A stretch of DNA of 64,000 bases from Eretmocerus hayati (GCA_029851415.1 CM056742.1:191375344-191439343); one strand, 5' to 3'; counted from the first letter of the stretch, positions 32,830 to 44,833 are shown. The notes: a model not told the origin generated them from the letters alone. Translations and numbers: made by a program.

Positions 32830-35785
32830 AGGAAACAGCGACCACGGACGATCTACTCGCTATAATAGGTCTTACTCCTTGTTTTCGAGGTTGCTGAATA
32901 CGAATATGAACTTTGTTTTTCTCCAAAATTGGGGGAAACATGTCAAAATCAACTTTTTAGGTGAAAATGAGAAATTTGAGATTCTTAAAATTTTTGTTTT
33001 CATCTCGCTTGATCTCCGAGGTGGATAAATATATCTCGTTGAAATTTTGGATGTACTAAGGTAAGTGTGCCTAATATGCCCCCATTCTCTAATATGCCCC
33101 CACTCAAGTTCTCATATGTACGAACCCGCAGACCTTTCCGCGCATTTTTTTCATGTTTGTTACGTTAAAATATGAGAAAATCAACATTTTGGACCGATCC
33201 TAAATGGCACGCTTATTTCTTAGAACAAAAAAAGTGGTTTTGGTACTTTCGACTTCTTTCTTGTTAATTACTAAAAGCTATGCCAAACAAAACTAGTGCA
33301 ACCAATCTCAAGGTATTTTAGCTCATTTCCTTTGTTTTGGTTCCAACTCCAAGATGCTGTTTTCAAAATTGCAAAATTCAATTTCTAGCCGATTCGACGC
33401 TCACATTACTAAAAAAAAGGCAGTGTTCCTTAATATTCCTCACCCCTTTTTCCGCACATAGAGGGCTTTGCGCAATGGCGCGAGTACTTTTAGCACTTCT
33501 TTATCGAGATCACATTAGTTTTAGGTGTATTTAGCTATATCCAACAGCATAGAGCCTTTCAAACGCACCAAATCTCGCAAAATATGCTATAAATCGATTT
33601 TTATGTTAATTTTGTGGTTATGTGCACTCTAAATCACCAAGAATACCTTGGAATATGAATATTTGTCCATTCAATACATGACCGTCATGCGCCAGAACCG
33701 ATATTGCTTTTCCAGAGCTTCAGAAGCGTGAAATGTCTGTGGGGGCATATTAGGAACACATTGTCAATAACTCGCAGAAAATCTTTTCTTGCAAAAATCA
33801 AGATAGCTCGGCTCTAATTCCTTGAAATCAAACGTGCTTTAGCGAAATTTTGAAGGTCTTAAAATTATCTTTGAAACGAGCTAAGATACGTTGAATAATA
33901 TTGAGATGAGCCAAAACTATGAGCAAAACAAAAGTAGTGGGGGCATATTAGGCACACTTACCTTATTTTGAACTCATTTGAAAGGTATTGAAAATTAGTC
34001 CGGAATCTTCGAAGCGTTTCCCGCCTCCGTGGGAAATTTTCCTCTGGAATCGTCATATTTATCTTCAAAAGCATAAGTTGAGTGAGAAAATTTTCAGAAT
34101 CGCGTTTTCTCCTATACAATTTCAAAGTTGATGACCTGAAGAAGTTTTTCGCATACTTTTCAGATCGGGAAACATAACGAGGTAAAACTGTCACGACTTT
34201 TGATACGAAGGCTCCGCCAAACAAGACTAGCGTGGGCCTAGTGTAATGACTTTTGAGCGTGTTACTCGTATATTAAGATATGTCTTGATAGTTACTGAGG
34301 TTTTCCAACCCGCTGAATCGATTCCGCTAGGTATTTTGATCGAAAAACGTAGCGTTTGATTGTTAATAACAATTTTTATTGCAAAATTACAGTTATTGTC
34401 AATTATTTCGAGAAATATTCACTCTCACGGAAAAACATAGAAGACCAAAGTTGTAGATCTTGAAATTCCCTACAAAAAAGATCCCCCACAAGTTTCCCGG
34501 AAAATCCAAGTCCGAGCCGAGAAAAACGTGGAAACGCTTATGCTCGCACATGGTACGGGCTGATACGGGTCGGATAATACAGCGCTATTGGATTCGTAGG
34601 CACCGTAACGAATCTCATTTCATGGCTAAATAATCAGAATCGATTTCAGGAGACACAAATGCACTTGAAAATGCTCAAGTTTTAATCGTGAATAATCCGG
34701 ACCATTTTGAACTTGATCAAGAGAATGAGTAACGCTTGTTGCTACACACTACGCTATACATATAAGGACATTGCTACGGTTAGTTCATGGAGATCCAAAA
34801 TCAGTTATTCAAGTATCACGGTATGTGGGAGCGATCATTTTGTACGCCATCGTTCACTTTTTAAGATGCTTCGGTTAGTTTTGTCATTAATTGTCAAAAC
34901 GGCCGCAGCGGATCCTTGATAAGCACTGCATAAGCTGCCCGGTAGCCCGCGTCATTTATATATGTGCAAGAGCATTTCCACGTCTTTCTCGGCTCCGACT
35001 TGGATTTTCCGGGAAACTTGTGGGGGATCTTTTTCATAGGGAATTTCAAGATCTACAACTTTGGTCTCTTGTCTTTTTCCGTGGAAGTAAATATTTCTCG
35101 AAATAATTGCCAATAACTGTAATTTTGCAATAAAAATTGTTATTAACAATCAAATGCTACGTTTTTCGAATAAAATACCGAGCGGAATCGATTCAGCGGG
35201 TTGTAAAACCTCAGTAACTATCAAGACATATCTTAATATACGAGTAACACGCTCAAAAGTCATTACACTAGGCCCACGCTAGTCTCGTTTGGCGAAGCCT
35301 TCGTATCAAAAGTCGTGACAGTTTTACCCCGTAATATTTCCCGATCTGAAAGCTATGCGAAAAACTTCTTGAGATCATCAACTTTGAAATTGGACAGGAG
35401 AAAAAGCGATTCTAAAGATTTTCTCACTCAACTTATGCTTTTGAAGATGAATATGACGATTCCAGAGAAAAATTTTCCAAAAATTTCCCAGGGAAGCGGG
35501 AAACGCTTCGAAGATTCCGAACTAGTTTTAATACCTTTCAAATGAGTTCAAAATGGTACAGCCAGAATTTAAAGGAGATATAATTATCCACCTCGAAGAT
35601 GAAGCGAGATGAAGACGAGAATGTTAAGAATCTCAAGTTCTTCATTTTTACCTTAAAAGTTGATTTTGACATGGTTCCCCGAATTTTAGAGGAACACAAA
35701 GTTTACATTCGTATTCAGCACCCTCGAAAACATAAATGAGACCTTTTCTAGCGAGTAGGTCATCTGTGGTCGTCTATTCCTCGCT
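32830..35785. mobile_element. Palindromic foldback element carrying a nested insertion
   Basis: The left arm is 32830-33056 plus 33966-34560, the right arm about 34945-35785, and the loop about 34565-34940. Mirror landmarks are GAGTAGATCGTCCGTGG-type sequence at the outer ends, ACTTGGATTTTCCGGGAAAC near 34995 with its inverse near 34500, and CATTTTGAACTCATTTG at the nested insertion site. The left arm is interrupted by the 905-bp element at 33059-33963. Confidence 0.82.
33059..33963. mobile_element. TA-flanked MITE, 905 bp (mariner/Tc1-like target)
   Basis: The terminal inverted repeats are perfect over about 26 bp, beginning AGGTAAGTGTGCCTAATATG, and TA lies on each side (33057-33058, 33964-33965). 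The word CTAATATGCCCCC occurs twice at the left tip and once more, inverted, near 33745. No transposase frame is present. The opposite arm of the host palindrome (around 35553) retains the site without the insertion. Confidence 0.85.
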
Positions 35786-35849
35786 TGGCTACATGGCGTC
35801 ATAAGTAAATCCAAAAGTCCTTGGTGTTCCCGTTGCCAAAAATGGACGA

Positions 35850-37980
35850 AATTTCGGATACTATACAAGGTGACTCTTTATTTTGAACTTTCGATTCAAA
35901 ATCAGGATACTGGCGAATACGGACTCGGCCCGAGGATAAGGAGAAGACCGCGTTCCCTATAGGCAAGGGATTACGGCAACTTGAAGTTACGACGTTTGGT
36001 TCCTGTAATGCACCCGCAACTTTCAAAAGATTAATGAAAGAAGTGCTCTCCAATCTGATTAAAATAATTTTCATGGTTTATCTCGATGACGTTATTGTGA
36101 AAGCTAACACATCTGGCAGAATGATTGAGAACATTAGGATCTTTTTCTCCAGATTCAAAGATGCAAATTTGAAGTTGAACGCGAAAAGATGGCATTCCTA
36201 AGTGGACATATCATTCCAGCAGAAGGATTGCGAACAGATCCTGAAAAAGTTCCCCAGCATTGTGAACTGGGTGACACCGAAAAATAAGGAACAGGTGATG
36301 AGTTTCCTTGGTTTAATAGCGTCGTACTGCAGGAAATTCGTTCGACATTTTTCGCGGGAATCGCTGAATCTCTGTATGTTTTGACAGCGCAAGCAGCCGT
36401 ATTTATATGAACACTAGGGTGACACTTATTTCCCGACTTTTCTGGATCCTTCGCGCACTCGCGGATATTGCAATTTCAAGATAAAACTAGATCAATAAAA
36501 TTTTTTCCAGATTTTTAGAGGTAGCCTATATAGTGCCCATTTTGACATACATTTTCGATTTCTTTGCAGTTTTGAGACGTTTTTCGACAAAATTCGTCAG
36601 CTTCACTTGGCAAGCACTTGTAATCCAAGTAGAGTGAAGCAAACCGAGCTGAATAACATTGATTGGGATGGTCTTAGGAAACTTTCAACGCACGGAGCGG
36701 TTAATTTAGTTGAATTCAAGGGTCAGAACGGGTCCAAAACGGCAGAAACACAATCCTAAAATCACTTTTTATCGCAGTTTTCGAGTTCTCCTACGCTTGC
36801 GTGATTTTCTACGGTTTCGATAATATTTTCAATTGATAGCCCGTGCGATTTCCTTGAAAATGACCACTGCTAAAAGTCAATTTGGTGCAATGGGACCGGA
36901 GTAGTGAATCATTTCGGATGAGGCGAAGCCCAAGATGGAAATCCGTGCAAATTGGTCGAGATCGACTGCGATGCTTTTGATTTTGTCCAGCGTATTTCTC
37001 GGGTTCCCTTGCACCAAATCGGCTTCGCCAAGGGGTCATTTTTAAGGAAATTGACCGAGCTATCGAAGTGAGTAGGCTACGGATTGGTAAGTTGATGGTG
37101 AGTAATGGGACATTGAACATTTGATAGTTTTCAATCAAATAAAAAAGTTAATAAAATAAGACAATTTTCAACTGTTTAGCGTGATTGTATTGTTACTTAC
37201 GACCCACTCAACACGCCGCAATCTACTTATTTCGATAGCTCAGACAATTTCTTTTGAAATGACCCGCTGGACAAAACAAAAGCATCGCAGGCGATCTCGA
37301 CCAATTTGCACGGATTTCTATCTTGGACTCCACCTCATCCAAAATGATTCACTAATCCGGTCCCATTACATCGAATTGACTTTCAGCATTGGTCATTTTG
37401 AAGGAAATCGCACGGGCTATCGATTGAAAATATTATCAAAGCCGCAGAAAATCACGCATGCGCAGGAGAACTCAAAAACTGAGATGAAGAGTGATTTTAG
37501 GACTGTAAATCTGCCGTTCTGGCCCCGTTCTGACCCGTGAATTCAACTAAAACTAACCGCTCCGTGCTTTGAAAGTTTCCTAAGACCATCCCAATCAATG
37601 TTATTCTGTGTAACTCGGCGTGAGCTACTGGCTGTTGTGGAATATCTGTTTACTTGATAGGGAAGAAATTTACAGTGAGGACTGATCATACTGCTTTGAA
37701 ATGGTTGCTATCTTCCAAGGATTTAGATGCATTCTCGGATGAACAACTCAGTGAGGTGGGTTGGAGAGCTGAGCAAATTTGATTTTGAAATAATCCATAG
37801 GAAAGGCGCATCTCACGGCAACGCAGACTCGCTGTCTCGCAGAGCATGCGAGGAATCATCGTGCAAATATTGTAATAATTTAGAAGCTAGATATGACTCA
37901 CATTACACTTTAAGTCGGATCCGTTTGTCACAAGAAAACGCAACTGAGTGGAGAAATGCGCAACAGATCAAGTTTTACAG
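35850..37980 (+). pseudogene. Ty3/gypsy-type pol remnant, interrupted
   Basis: The first part (about 35880-36400) shows reverse transcriptase motifs: DSKSGYWRI, TTFGSCNAPATF and MVYLDDVIV (the YxDD catalytic box), then a FLGLIASYCRKFV stretch. At least two frameshifts (near 36190 and 36247) separate them. After a foldback insertion (36415-37612) the RNase H part resumes with TRRELLAVV, FTVRTDHTALKWLLS and RWVGELSKFDFEIIHRKGAS, with stops and a frameshift between them. No gag, protease, integrase or LTRs are visible. It is a dead fragment. Confidence 0.88.
36415..37612. mobile_element. Foldback element inserted in the gypsy remnant
   Basis: The left tip TAGGGTGACACTTATTTCCC and the following phrase TATAGTGCCCATTTTGAC match the left end of the 26111-29361 element. 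Inner arms (about 36645-37075 and 37205-37612) are inverted copies, with GATTGGGATGGTCTTAGGAA at the outer end of the left arm and its inverse near 37580-37600. The right terminal repeat that should follow is missing, so the element is truncated. It splits the pol remnant between its reverse transcriptase and RNase H parts. Confidence 0.8.
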
Positions 37981-39580
37981 AGAGTCATAGAATGAATTGG
38001 ATGGATGGATGTATGGATGGATTGCTGAGATTAGAATCCTGAAATTATCACCCCGGCAATCGATAGAGCACAAAATTTCACGTTTCAATATGCGGTTGGG
38101 AAACTGTATACAAATCGATACTATGAGCTCTACCACAGTCAAACCGAGGTCAAACAGACGGGTACCCCGTGAACTCCACAGGAGCGTTGAAAAGCCCCGT
38201 GCAAATCGAAGGGAATCCAATTTGAGCCATTTTCCATGAGGAGCAAAGTTGTTGTATTTCTCAAGACATTTTTTCTTGGTCGCCTGGGTTTCTCAAAAAA
38301 ACCACAGTTTTCGGGGGTTTTGTGGTTTTGGGGGCCTTCTCTGGAAGAATACTGGAGTTCTGATCTCGGGTTTCGAAAGAACACAATATTTCACGTCAAA
38401 GTGTGTACAATATCCGCCAAAATGAATGGAACACGGATCCCTCCACTAAAACAGCGATTACTCGGACTTCATTGGGCCAACGGCAAATTCACAAGAAGCA
38501 TTCGAAAGATGAGAGATAAAGCTATCGATTCATGTCCTCTGGAATATCCTTTGCCGCAAAATTCATGGTTTCAACTGGCTCCACAAAGTGAAAATTTTCT
38601 ATTTCAATCAATCATCGATCATTTATCGGGAAATTATGATAGTGCAAAAATCCTCGCGGGATCTTGTAGCTCTTTCCAAGACCTTTGAAATCGTTTCCTT
38701 ATGCAGTGCTCTCATACGTTTTTTTTCACCCGAGGTACGAGTCATCTAGCAAAGAGAAGAATGTGCGGGTCGAGGCACTGGTGATCTAGAGGTGTGAGCT
38801 TTATCTTCTTCAAATAGCTTGCATGGCGCCTTGGGCAAAGACCAGCACAGCTCCCCCCCCCCACCCCCCCCCCCGCGCCCGGAACCAGCAAATTGGGCTC
38901 TTATTTGACTGATTTCAGATATTTTTTTTTTTCTGATTCGTTCCTCTCTTGAGTGATGACAGTTCGATTTAGGTTCTGAAAATAATCATATTGGGATAGT
39001 CCCATGGGGTCATAACACTCTTGGGAGAAGAAACGAATTTTTCCACAACATCTGTAACTTGAATTCCATCAACTATCTGCCATTTAAATTTTCTTCAGAA
39101 ACAATTTCTTAGCACTTCCTACTATTCATGAGCGCCTACCGAAGCAATTGCATCATGTTCAACATCGTTTAAAGTACTCTAAAGAAAATTCAAGAGGATA
39201 CGAATTTATATTTTTAAGCAATCCTATTTTTTCATTTTCCATCAAATTGTCACTTTTTGGCATTCTATGAGAATTTTTTAGCACCATAAGGTTTTTTCTG
39301 ATAAAATACGTTGGGTTTGATACAATGTATCACGATTCATCTCGAAAGAGCCATTATGTGAGTGGAGTCATTTCGAAGTTTTTCCTGATTTCAGAGTGAA
39401 TTTTTGAATTTTCGGCTCCAAATTACAAATTTGCATAGCTCAGAAACAAAGTTGATCTGGGCTTAACAGAAACACACGTGTCGCCTCATTCCAACTCAAA
39501 AAACATATATACCTCATTGGGGAGGGAATTTGATCCCATTCCATTGGATGGTCTCATCTAGGGTATAGGTTTTGGAAGGA
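37981..39580. other. Unassigned DNA with a C-rich run
   Basis: A 150-codon open frame (38236-38688) has no recognisable domain. Its first third overlaps a stretch (GGTTTTGTGGTTTT-type) that resembles repeats at 53690 and 54000. A C-rich run (38849-38879) is present. No gene can be supported. Confidence 0.35.
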
Positions 39581-40200
39581 TTCAGGAAGTTTTCGAGGAA
39601 GTTATCGGACACTTAGAAATGCAAGGTCTCATGTAATGTCATGAAAGCTTTCTGATAGCTTCCACCAAAACTTTCCTTGCTATGGCCGAGGAGTATCGTT
39701 CAACTTCTCGCTGAGTAGTTTTCGAAAGCTTACAGAAAGTATTCAGAAAGTTTACAGATTGGCTATGCAAGATTCCATAAAAAGTTGACCAAAGGTTTCT
39801 GAACGTTCTTACAAGAACTCTCCCTGCAACGGCCTCAAAGTTTATTCTTTTTGGACTTCGGTTAGAAGGCTTCTGCCCACGCAACATGGGAATCTTTCAG
39901 GGATATTCCGGGAATATTTTATTGAAAGATTGGAATATTTCAGGAATATTGCACTGAAATATTTCTGGAATATAGTCATGTCCTCGGCTAGGAATTTTTA
40001 TGAAGCTTTCATGCACAGATCCCTGAAAATCTCACGGAAATCTCCCAGAATCCATTCAGTGAAAGATTTCTGGAAGATTCCACTGAAACCTTCCTGATAT
40101 ATTGTTATGTCCGCAGCTGGAAATGTTCCTGAAATCTTTCATGAAAGATTCGTGGTAATATTTCTAAAATATTTCAGAAAAAGTCCTGAGTATGTTGCAT
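39580..40200. repeat. Degenerate GAAAGCTTTC/GGAATATT-rich repeats
   Basis: Short words such as TGAAAGCTTTC, TTCCAGGAATATT and TGAAAGATTTCTGGA recur at irregular spacing. The composition links this stretch to the clearer tandem array at 42600-43640. Confidence 0.55.
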
Positions 40201-40249
40201 CTAGATTCCTCAAAAATTTTGTGGGATCTTTCACTGTCGAGTTATAATC

Positions 40250-42580
40250 TCCTGAATTCTCTTACAAACAGTTCAATAATAGAGATCCAATGCAGTTTCC
40301 TATAGAACCAGAACTGAAACTATCTCAAAGTTAAAAGTATCCCCTCATGGCAAATCTGAGGTCAGAGCTGGCGGATAGTAATTGATTTTGTTCACAGCCA
40401 GGAAGCAGCCATGTTGGCTAAACTGACAATGTATTGTGTACATCCGTTGTGTTCATCTAAAGTTTAGACCCAATTCATTCTTTTAATTGTGGGGACTGAG
40501 TAAAAAAACTGGATACTTTTTAGTATTCCCCTTCTTGAATGAAAGTGGGATATGGTAATAAAATCATTTCTAGCGTGGTTAGAATCTGTTTACTCCCCTT
40601 ATAGTAGCTTGAGTAGTTGTTGTTGAACCATTTAGTTGTAATATTAAGTTTCCTTATAACGGATTTCATAAGGTTAGCTCTGAGGGAGCAAAATCGAGAA
40701 TTGACGTTGAATAGGTAGTATATCCTAACTGGATTAGACTTCAAAATTGGGGTAAGGAACTAGTTCAGATTTCACGGTAAAGTCTCATATAGATTTGGCT
40801 CAATGAGGAATTTTAACATATTCAATTATTCTTGAGAGTATCTTTTCGGATATGTTGACTGTTCATGGCGTAAGAAAGCCCAAAACACAGAAGCATAATC
40901 CCCAAACTTGACTTCATTTCTTCCCAAAGAATTGTATCTTCAAAATAACTGACCTAACATATGGAAAGGATACTTCTTACTGTGTCTCCAGTCTGGTAGC
41001 GGAACTCCTCCAAGCTTCCTAACAGTCTTTGATATTTTCACTGTTTTTATATAGGATCGGTTAGCCAATAAATGCGTCAAGAAAGGACTTTGAATACAGC
41101 CTGAGTTGATGGGTATTGCACAAGATCACAGTAGTCAGGATCAATTGATCTTGACTACTGTGAGTTTGTGCTGTGATGAAAGACTTGAGAATATTCTGCA
41201 ATGACAATTTGTGAGAAACACTGTCATTCATTCGATGATGATAACAAAGCATCCAAGAACGGAATAAAAGTCTACGCTTATCAGTTGTGTTGAATAGGAA
41301 AAGTGTACTATAAGACTTACCTCCACAGAATCCTGAACTATCACTGACGACTCCAGGAAGCTTTGTAAATATTGTGTAATATTTATATATTTATATATTA
41401 CATATAATTGCACTATCATCACAAGTGGTAGAGTTCATCTACAATACATATGCTGGCACCAATTTTCCTAATAATATATGTTCTCTTCAACACAAAGGGT
41501 CTTGCTCTTTGCTCAAGACTTGAGACTTAACAAGGTTAGTAGACAGAGATATACTCATCTGATCCGCAAATCCCACAGCTCTACTTTATCGAGGAAACTA
41601 CTTCTATAAGTCTATGGAGAAAACAGAGTTCAGAGGTTATTTTTTCCTCACCGCGATGAGGACAGTCCACCAGTAAGTGAGTAACAGAATAATCAGAAGA
41701 CATGTAAAATACACAAGAATGTTCTCGACTTGCACAAATAGATTTCCACTACGAAACGGCAAGCAGGCTTCAATCAAGAGAGCCGACACTCTCAGCACTC
41801 GATGATTTGCAGAATTGACTTCGAACCGAATGATTAATGCGAAATTCACTCTTGCACAAGGGAACTGGGGATAATCAACAAACCATCAAGATGGCCGACT
41901 TCCCCAAACATGACGAGACTTGACCCTATTCGCTCCGTGATTCAGCGCAGCGCTGCCTAGCGGCGTCTTCCAAGGAAGAGTATTGGGAGATCATAGCATA
42001 TGCAGCATTAGGCGTGGACGTGGTTTTTATCTGTTTGTGAGGAAACCGTGGCTCGAACCCACCAAGAGTAAGCGAGAAAGTTGTTGGGTATTCAATTACA
42101 ACGATTTTGAGCTATTGTAGACATCAATTAGAGTAATATTGAAGAACTTACAGAACTCGAAAGTATCGGATTGAGCCGGTGGCTTAAGCGGCGGCCACGA
42201 CGCCCATGCCAAAAGCATGGGCGAAATCTTGAAATCGCTCCAACTAACTCAATTTTGCTCGGATTTAGGATCACGACCTCTCAAACTCTTCATTTTTTAA
42301 AACTCTACAACTTCCTCGCATACTGTTGCCACTTCTGAGCTATGGTTTCTGAGCTAAACCTATGAGAAGACCCACGCTGCATGCTGCACTGTATAACGCG
42401 TCCCCCAAGACTGCTTACAGCGTAGTGCATGCGGTGGCCACCTACAGCGCACGATCGCCCGTTTTGAATCTCAAAAGCGCGCGGCTCGGAGCGAATACAG
42501 ACTGCCTGATGTCGACTGTCGCATGCTCGGTCGCGAGGATGGCCCTGGTAGAGATAACGAGCATGCATGATCTGGACTTG
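40250..42580. other. Unassigned DNA
   Basis: No conserved exon was found. A 70-codon minus-strand frame (41637-41849) would have a hydrophobic segment (LVYFTCLLIILLLTYWW-type), but no neighbouring exons or known family support it. A 36-bp near-perfect palindrome lies at 41127-41162. Confidence 0.35.
41127..41162. repeat. Near-perfect 36-bp palindrome
   Basis: CACAGTAGTCAGGATCAA is followed at once by its inverse with a single mismatch. It could extrude as a cruciform or be an element remnant. Confidence 0.85.
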
Positions 42581-42599
42581 GCAATGCAAGGTTCACATG

Positions 42600-43640
42600 A
42601 AAAGTTACCCGAAAGTTTCTGGACGCTTTCACCTGTGAGCATTTGAAAGTTCCATTGGAACTTCGAAAAGTTTTCGGACACTTGGCAGGGCAGAGTTTCG
42701 TGAAAATGTTCGGGCGACCTTTCTGAAAGCTTCGATCTAAAGTCTTACCGCAAACATGTGGAAAATTTGACAGTCCTTGCACTGAAACGGTTCTGAAAGC
42801 TTTCTGAAAGCTTTAATCGAAATTTCCCCTGTAAGGATCTGAAAGTTCCATTGGAACTTCCACCGAAAGGCTTCTGAAAGGTTTCAGAAAGTTTTTCGGA
42901 AAGTTTTCGGACACTTGGCACGGAAGAGTTTTGGACAGGTTTCGGGAAACCTTTCCGAAAGCTTCCATCGAAAGTTTCTCTGCAAGGATATGAGAATTTT
43001 GATCGTCCTTGCGCTAAAAGGCTACTGAAATCTTTCGGAAAGCTTCCATCAAAATTTTCCCTCGGAGGATCTAGGAGTTCCATCGGAACTTTCACCGAAA
43101 GGCTTCTGAAAGGCTTCAGAAAGTTTTTCGAAAAGTTTTCGGACACTTGGCACGGAAGAGTTTCGGAAAGGTTTCGGGGAACCTTCCTGAAAGCTTTCAT
43201 CGAAAGTTTCTCTGCAAAGATCTAGATATTCTGATGGCCCTCGCGCTGAAAGGCTCCTGAAAGCTTTCTGGAAGCTTTCATCAAAATTATCCCTCAAAAG
43301 ATCTCAAAAGATCTCAAAAGATTCGGTGAAAGTTCCATCGAAACTTTCACCGAAAGGCTTTTGGAAGGCTTCAGAGAGTTTTTCGAAAAGTTTTCGGACA
43401 CTCGGCACGGAAAAGTTTCGGAAAGGTTTCAGGAAACCTTTCTAAAAGCTTTCATCGAAAGTTTCTCTGCAAAGATATAAAAATTCTGATGGTTCTTGCA
43501 CTGAAAGGCCTCTGAAAGGTTTCAGAAAGGTTTCATGGTATTCTTTCCATGAAAGCACAGGAGAAAGCCATATGAAAGCTTTCAGAAACCCGTTGGAAAG
43601 CTTTTATTGGAATCTTTCCGTGAAAGGTTTCATTTTCAGA
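42600..43640. repeat. Tandem array of ~235-bp units
   Basis: The word TTTTCGGACACTTGGCA recurs at about 42672, 42904, 43137 and (one change) 43392. Each time it is followed by a GGAA-GAGTTT stretch and then AAAGCTTCCATCGAAAGTTT-like sequence. Units are diverged. Long Ser/Phe-rich frames on the minus strand here are by-products. Confidence 0.85.
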
Positions 43641-43781
43641 GCTGTCTGGGATGCGTGAATACCCTGATACTCGGACCAGATATTCTATGGGAGAAGAACG
43701 ACCCCTAAAACCCAGGGAGACACCAAATCAGCGAATGCCTGGATGCTCGGACCAGATACTCTGCATTGGGGAAATACTTAT

Positions 43782-44013
43782 TGTTGGAATAGACGTATCT
43801 AACATCTACATCCGCTCGTGAAGCTTCGGCTTCATCCGTTACCGCTCGGCGGCTTGGCCTGCGTGCCGTCGCTGCTCGTGCTCTTAGTCTATACGCGGAT
43901 GCGTAAGAGAGAACAACCTATGTCGAACTGTGTACGTTCATATCATAACCAATAAATAATTATCACGAATCCGTATTGAGTCTGTCGACCTGCTCCTCCC
44001 ATATAATCTAACA
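43782..44013 (+). mobile_element. 5' LTR of a copia-type retrotransposon
   Basis: It is 232 bp, starting TGTTGGAATA and ending TCTAACA, just before a tRNA-like primer-binding site. Both ends match the usual copia LTR borders. No matching 3' LTR is visible, so it is a solitary 5' end or is separated from the rest by later rearrangement. Confidence 0.8.
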
Positions 44014-44029
44014 GGTTATGGGCCCAGTA
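44014..44029 (+). promoter_or_regulatory. Copia-type primer-binding site
   Basis: GGTTATGGGCCCAGTA directly follows the LTR. Copia elements have the same GGTTATGGGCCCAG phrase here, where an initiator tRNA-Met fragment primes reverse transcription. Confidence 0.85.
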
Positions 44030-44079
44030 CGCTTCCACTGCGCGTATAAACTGAAAAAATAGCAATTTGCGGGTTTTAA

Positions 44080-44513
44080 GGTAGTACTAGCGGTACTGAT
44101 GAGTCCAAGCGCGGATTAGATCTGCGCTTGACTCGATTTCGCCCGCCTATATAGGTATAGTAATGCACACAGCAGACGACAACCTAACCCCGAAACTGTC
44201 AAGAGTGGTGACGTTTTGGCTCAGATCTTTCTTTGTAGGCTCCTAATCGTTGACCTGTTTGTTTGTATGCTTTTTTCGTGTACTCTTATACCTGTGTGCT
44301 CTTTCCTGTGAAAATCTGATGGTTAGAAATTAGTGTATCGATAATTTCCCATAAGACGCCGTGTTAATCGGCTTTCACGAAATTGACCAGAACTTTTCTC
44401 CGCGGCTCCTAAAAATTTCGAAATTTCAGCTGTGTCTGTTTGAAGCATTAATGTACCTCTGTGCCGACTTTCGTAATTTTCTGATAGGTAATTCGAGTAC
44501 CGCTAGTACTACC
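44080..44513. mobile_element. TTAA-flanked MITE, 434 bp
   Basis: Terminal inverted repeats GGTAGTACTAGCGGTACT are perfect over 18 bp and are bounded by TTAA on both sides (44076-44079 and 44514-44517). No coding capacity is visible. A TATATA-like motif sits inside near 44150. It has the same target-site type as the element at 12213-12593 but different ends. Confidence 0.82.
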
Positions 44514-44706
44514 TTAAGTGGTGCGGACGGTGTTGTGTGCCTGTCCGGGCCACGTGCCTTTCGAATCCGCGATCTTCGATTTCACCTGCAGCCTCGTCAT
44601 TCCGGCTTCGTCAAAGAGTGGCGAAACATTCCAAATAACCGAGTTCTACGCGCCTGGCTACTTGCTAAAATTTCGACGATTCAAGTACGCAAAAAGGCGC
44701 ACAACC

Positions 44707-44833
44707 ATGGGGGAAAAGAATGGAATGCAGCAGGAGACCAAGGACGAGAAAACTAATGTATCATCCAATGAAGACGACCGGTTGAGTGTGAAAGGCAGCA
44801 ACATGGTGGATGAAGGCGAATTAGGTGAGAAAA
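44707..44833 (+). CDS. Possible first coding exon of an unrecognised gene
   Basis: It opens with ATG in the context ACAACCATGG and encodes MGEKNGMQQETKDEKTNV then a Ser/Asp/Glu-rich stretch, ending at a good donor (GAATTAG before GTGAGAAA). The frame is open upstream to about 44518, just right of the TTAA-flanked MITE. The composition resembles a disordered N-terminus. A downstream partner exon could be the one near 45880-46005, but no family was recognised. It may be chance; no other evidence of expression can be read from the sequence. Confidence 0.3.

Noticed and set aside
38236..38688. A 150-codon plus-strand open frame as a gene
   Set aside because: It has no domain and no splice-linked neighbours, and its first third overlaps repeat-like sequence shared with 53.7 and 54.0 kb.
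42050..42062. tRNA-like B box (GGGTTCGAGCC on the minus strand)
   Set aside because: No cloverleaf or A box at the right distance could be fitted. The A-box-like TGGCTTAAGCGG near 42180 lies on the other strand, without its own B box.
42745..43297. Minus-strand Ser/Phe/Arg-rich proteins of 80-150 residues
   Set aside because: They follow the tandem GAAAGCTTTC-rich units and have no independent coding features.
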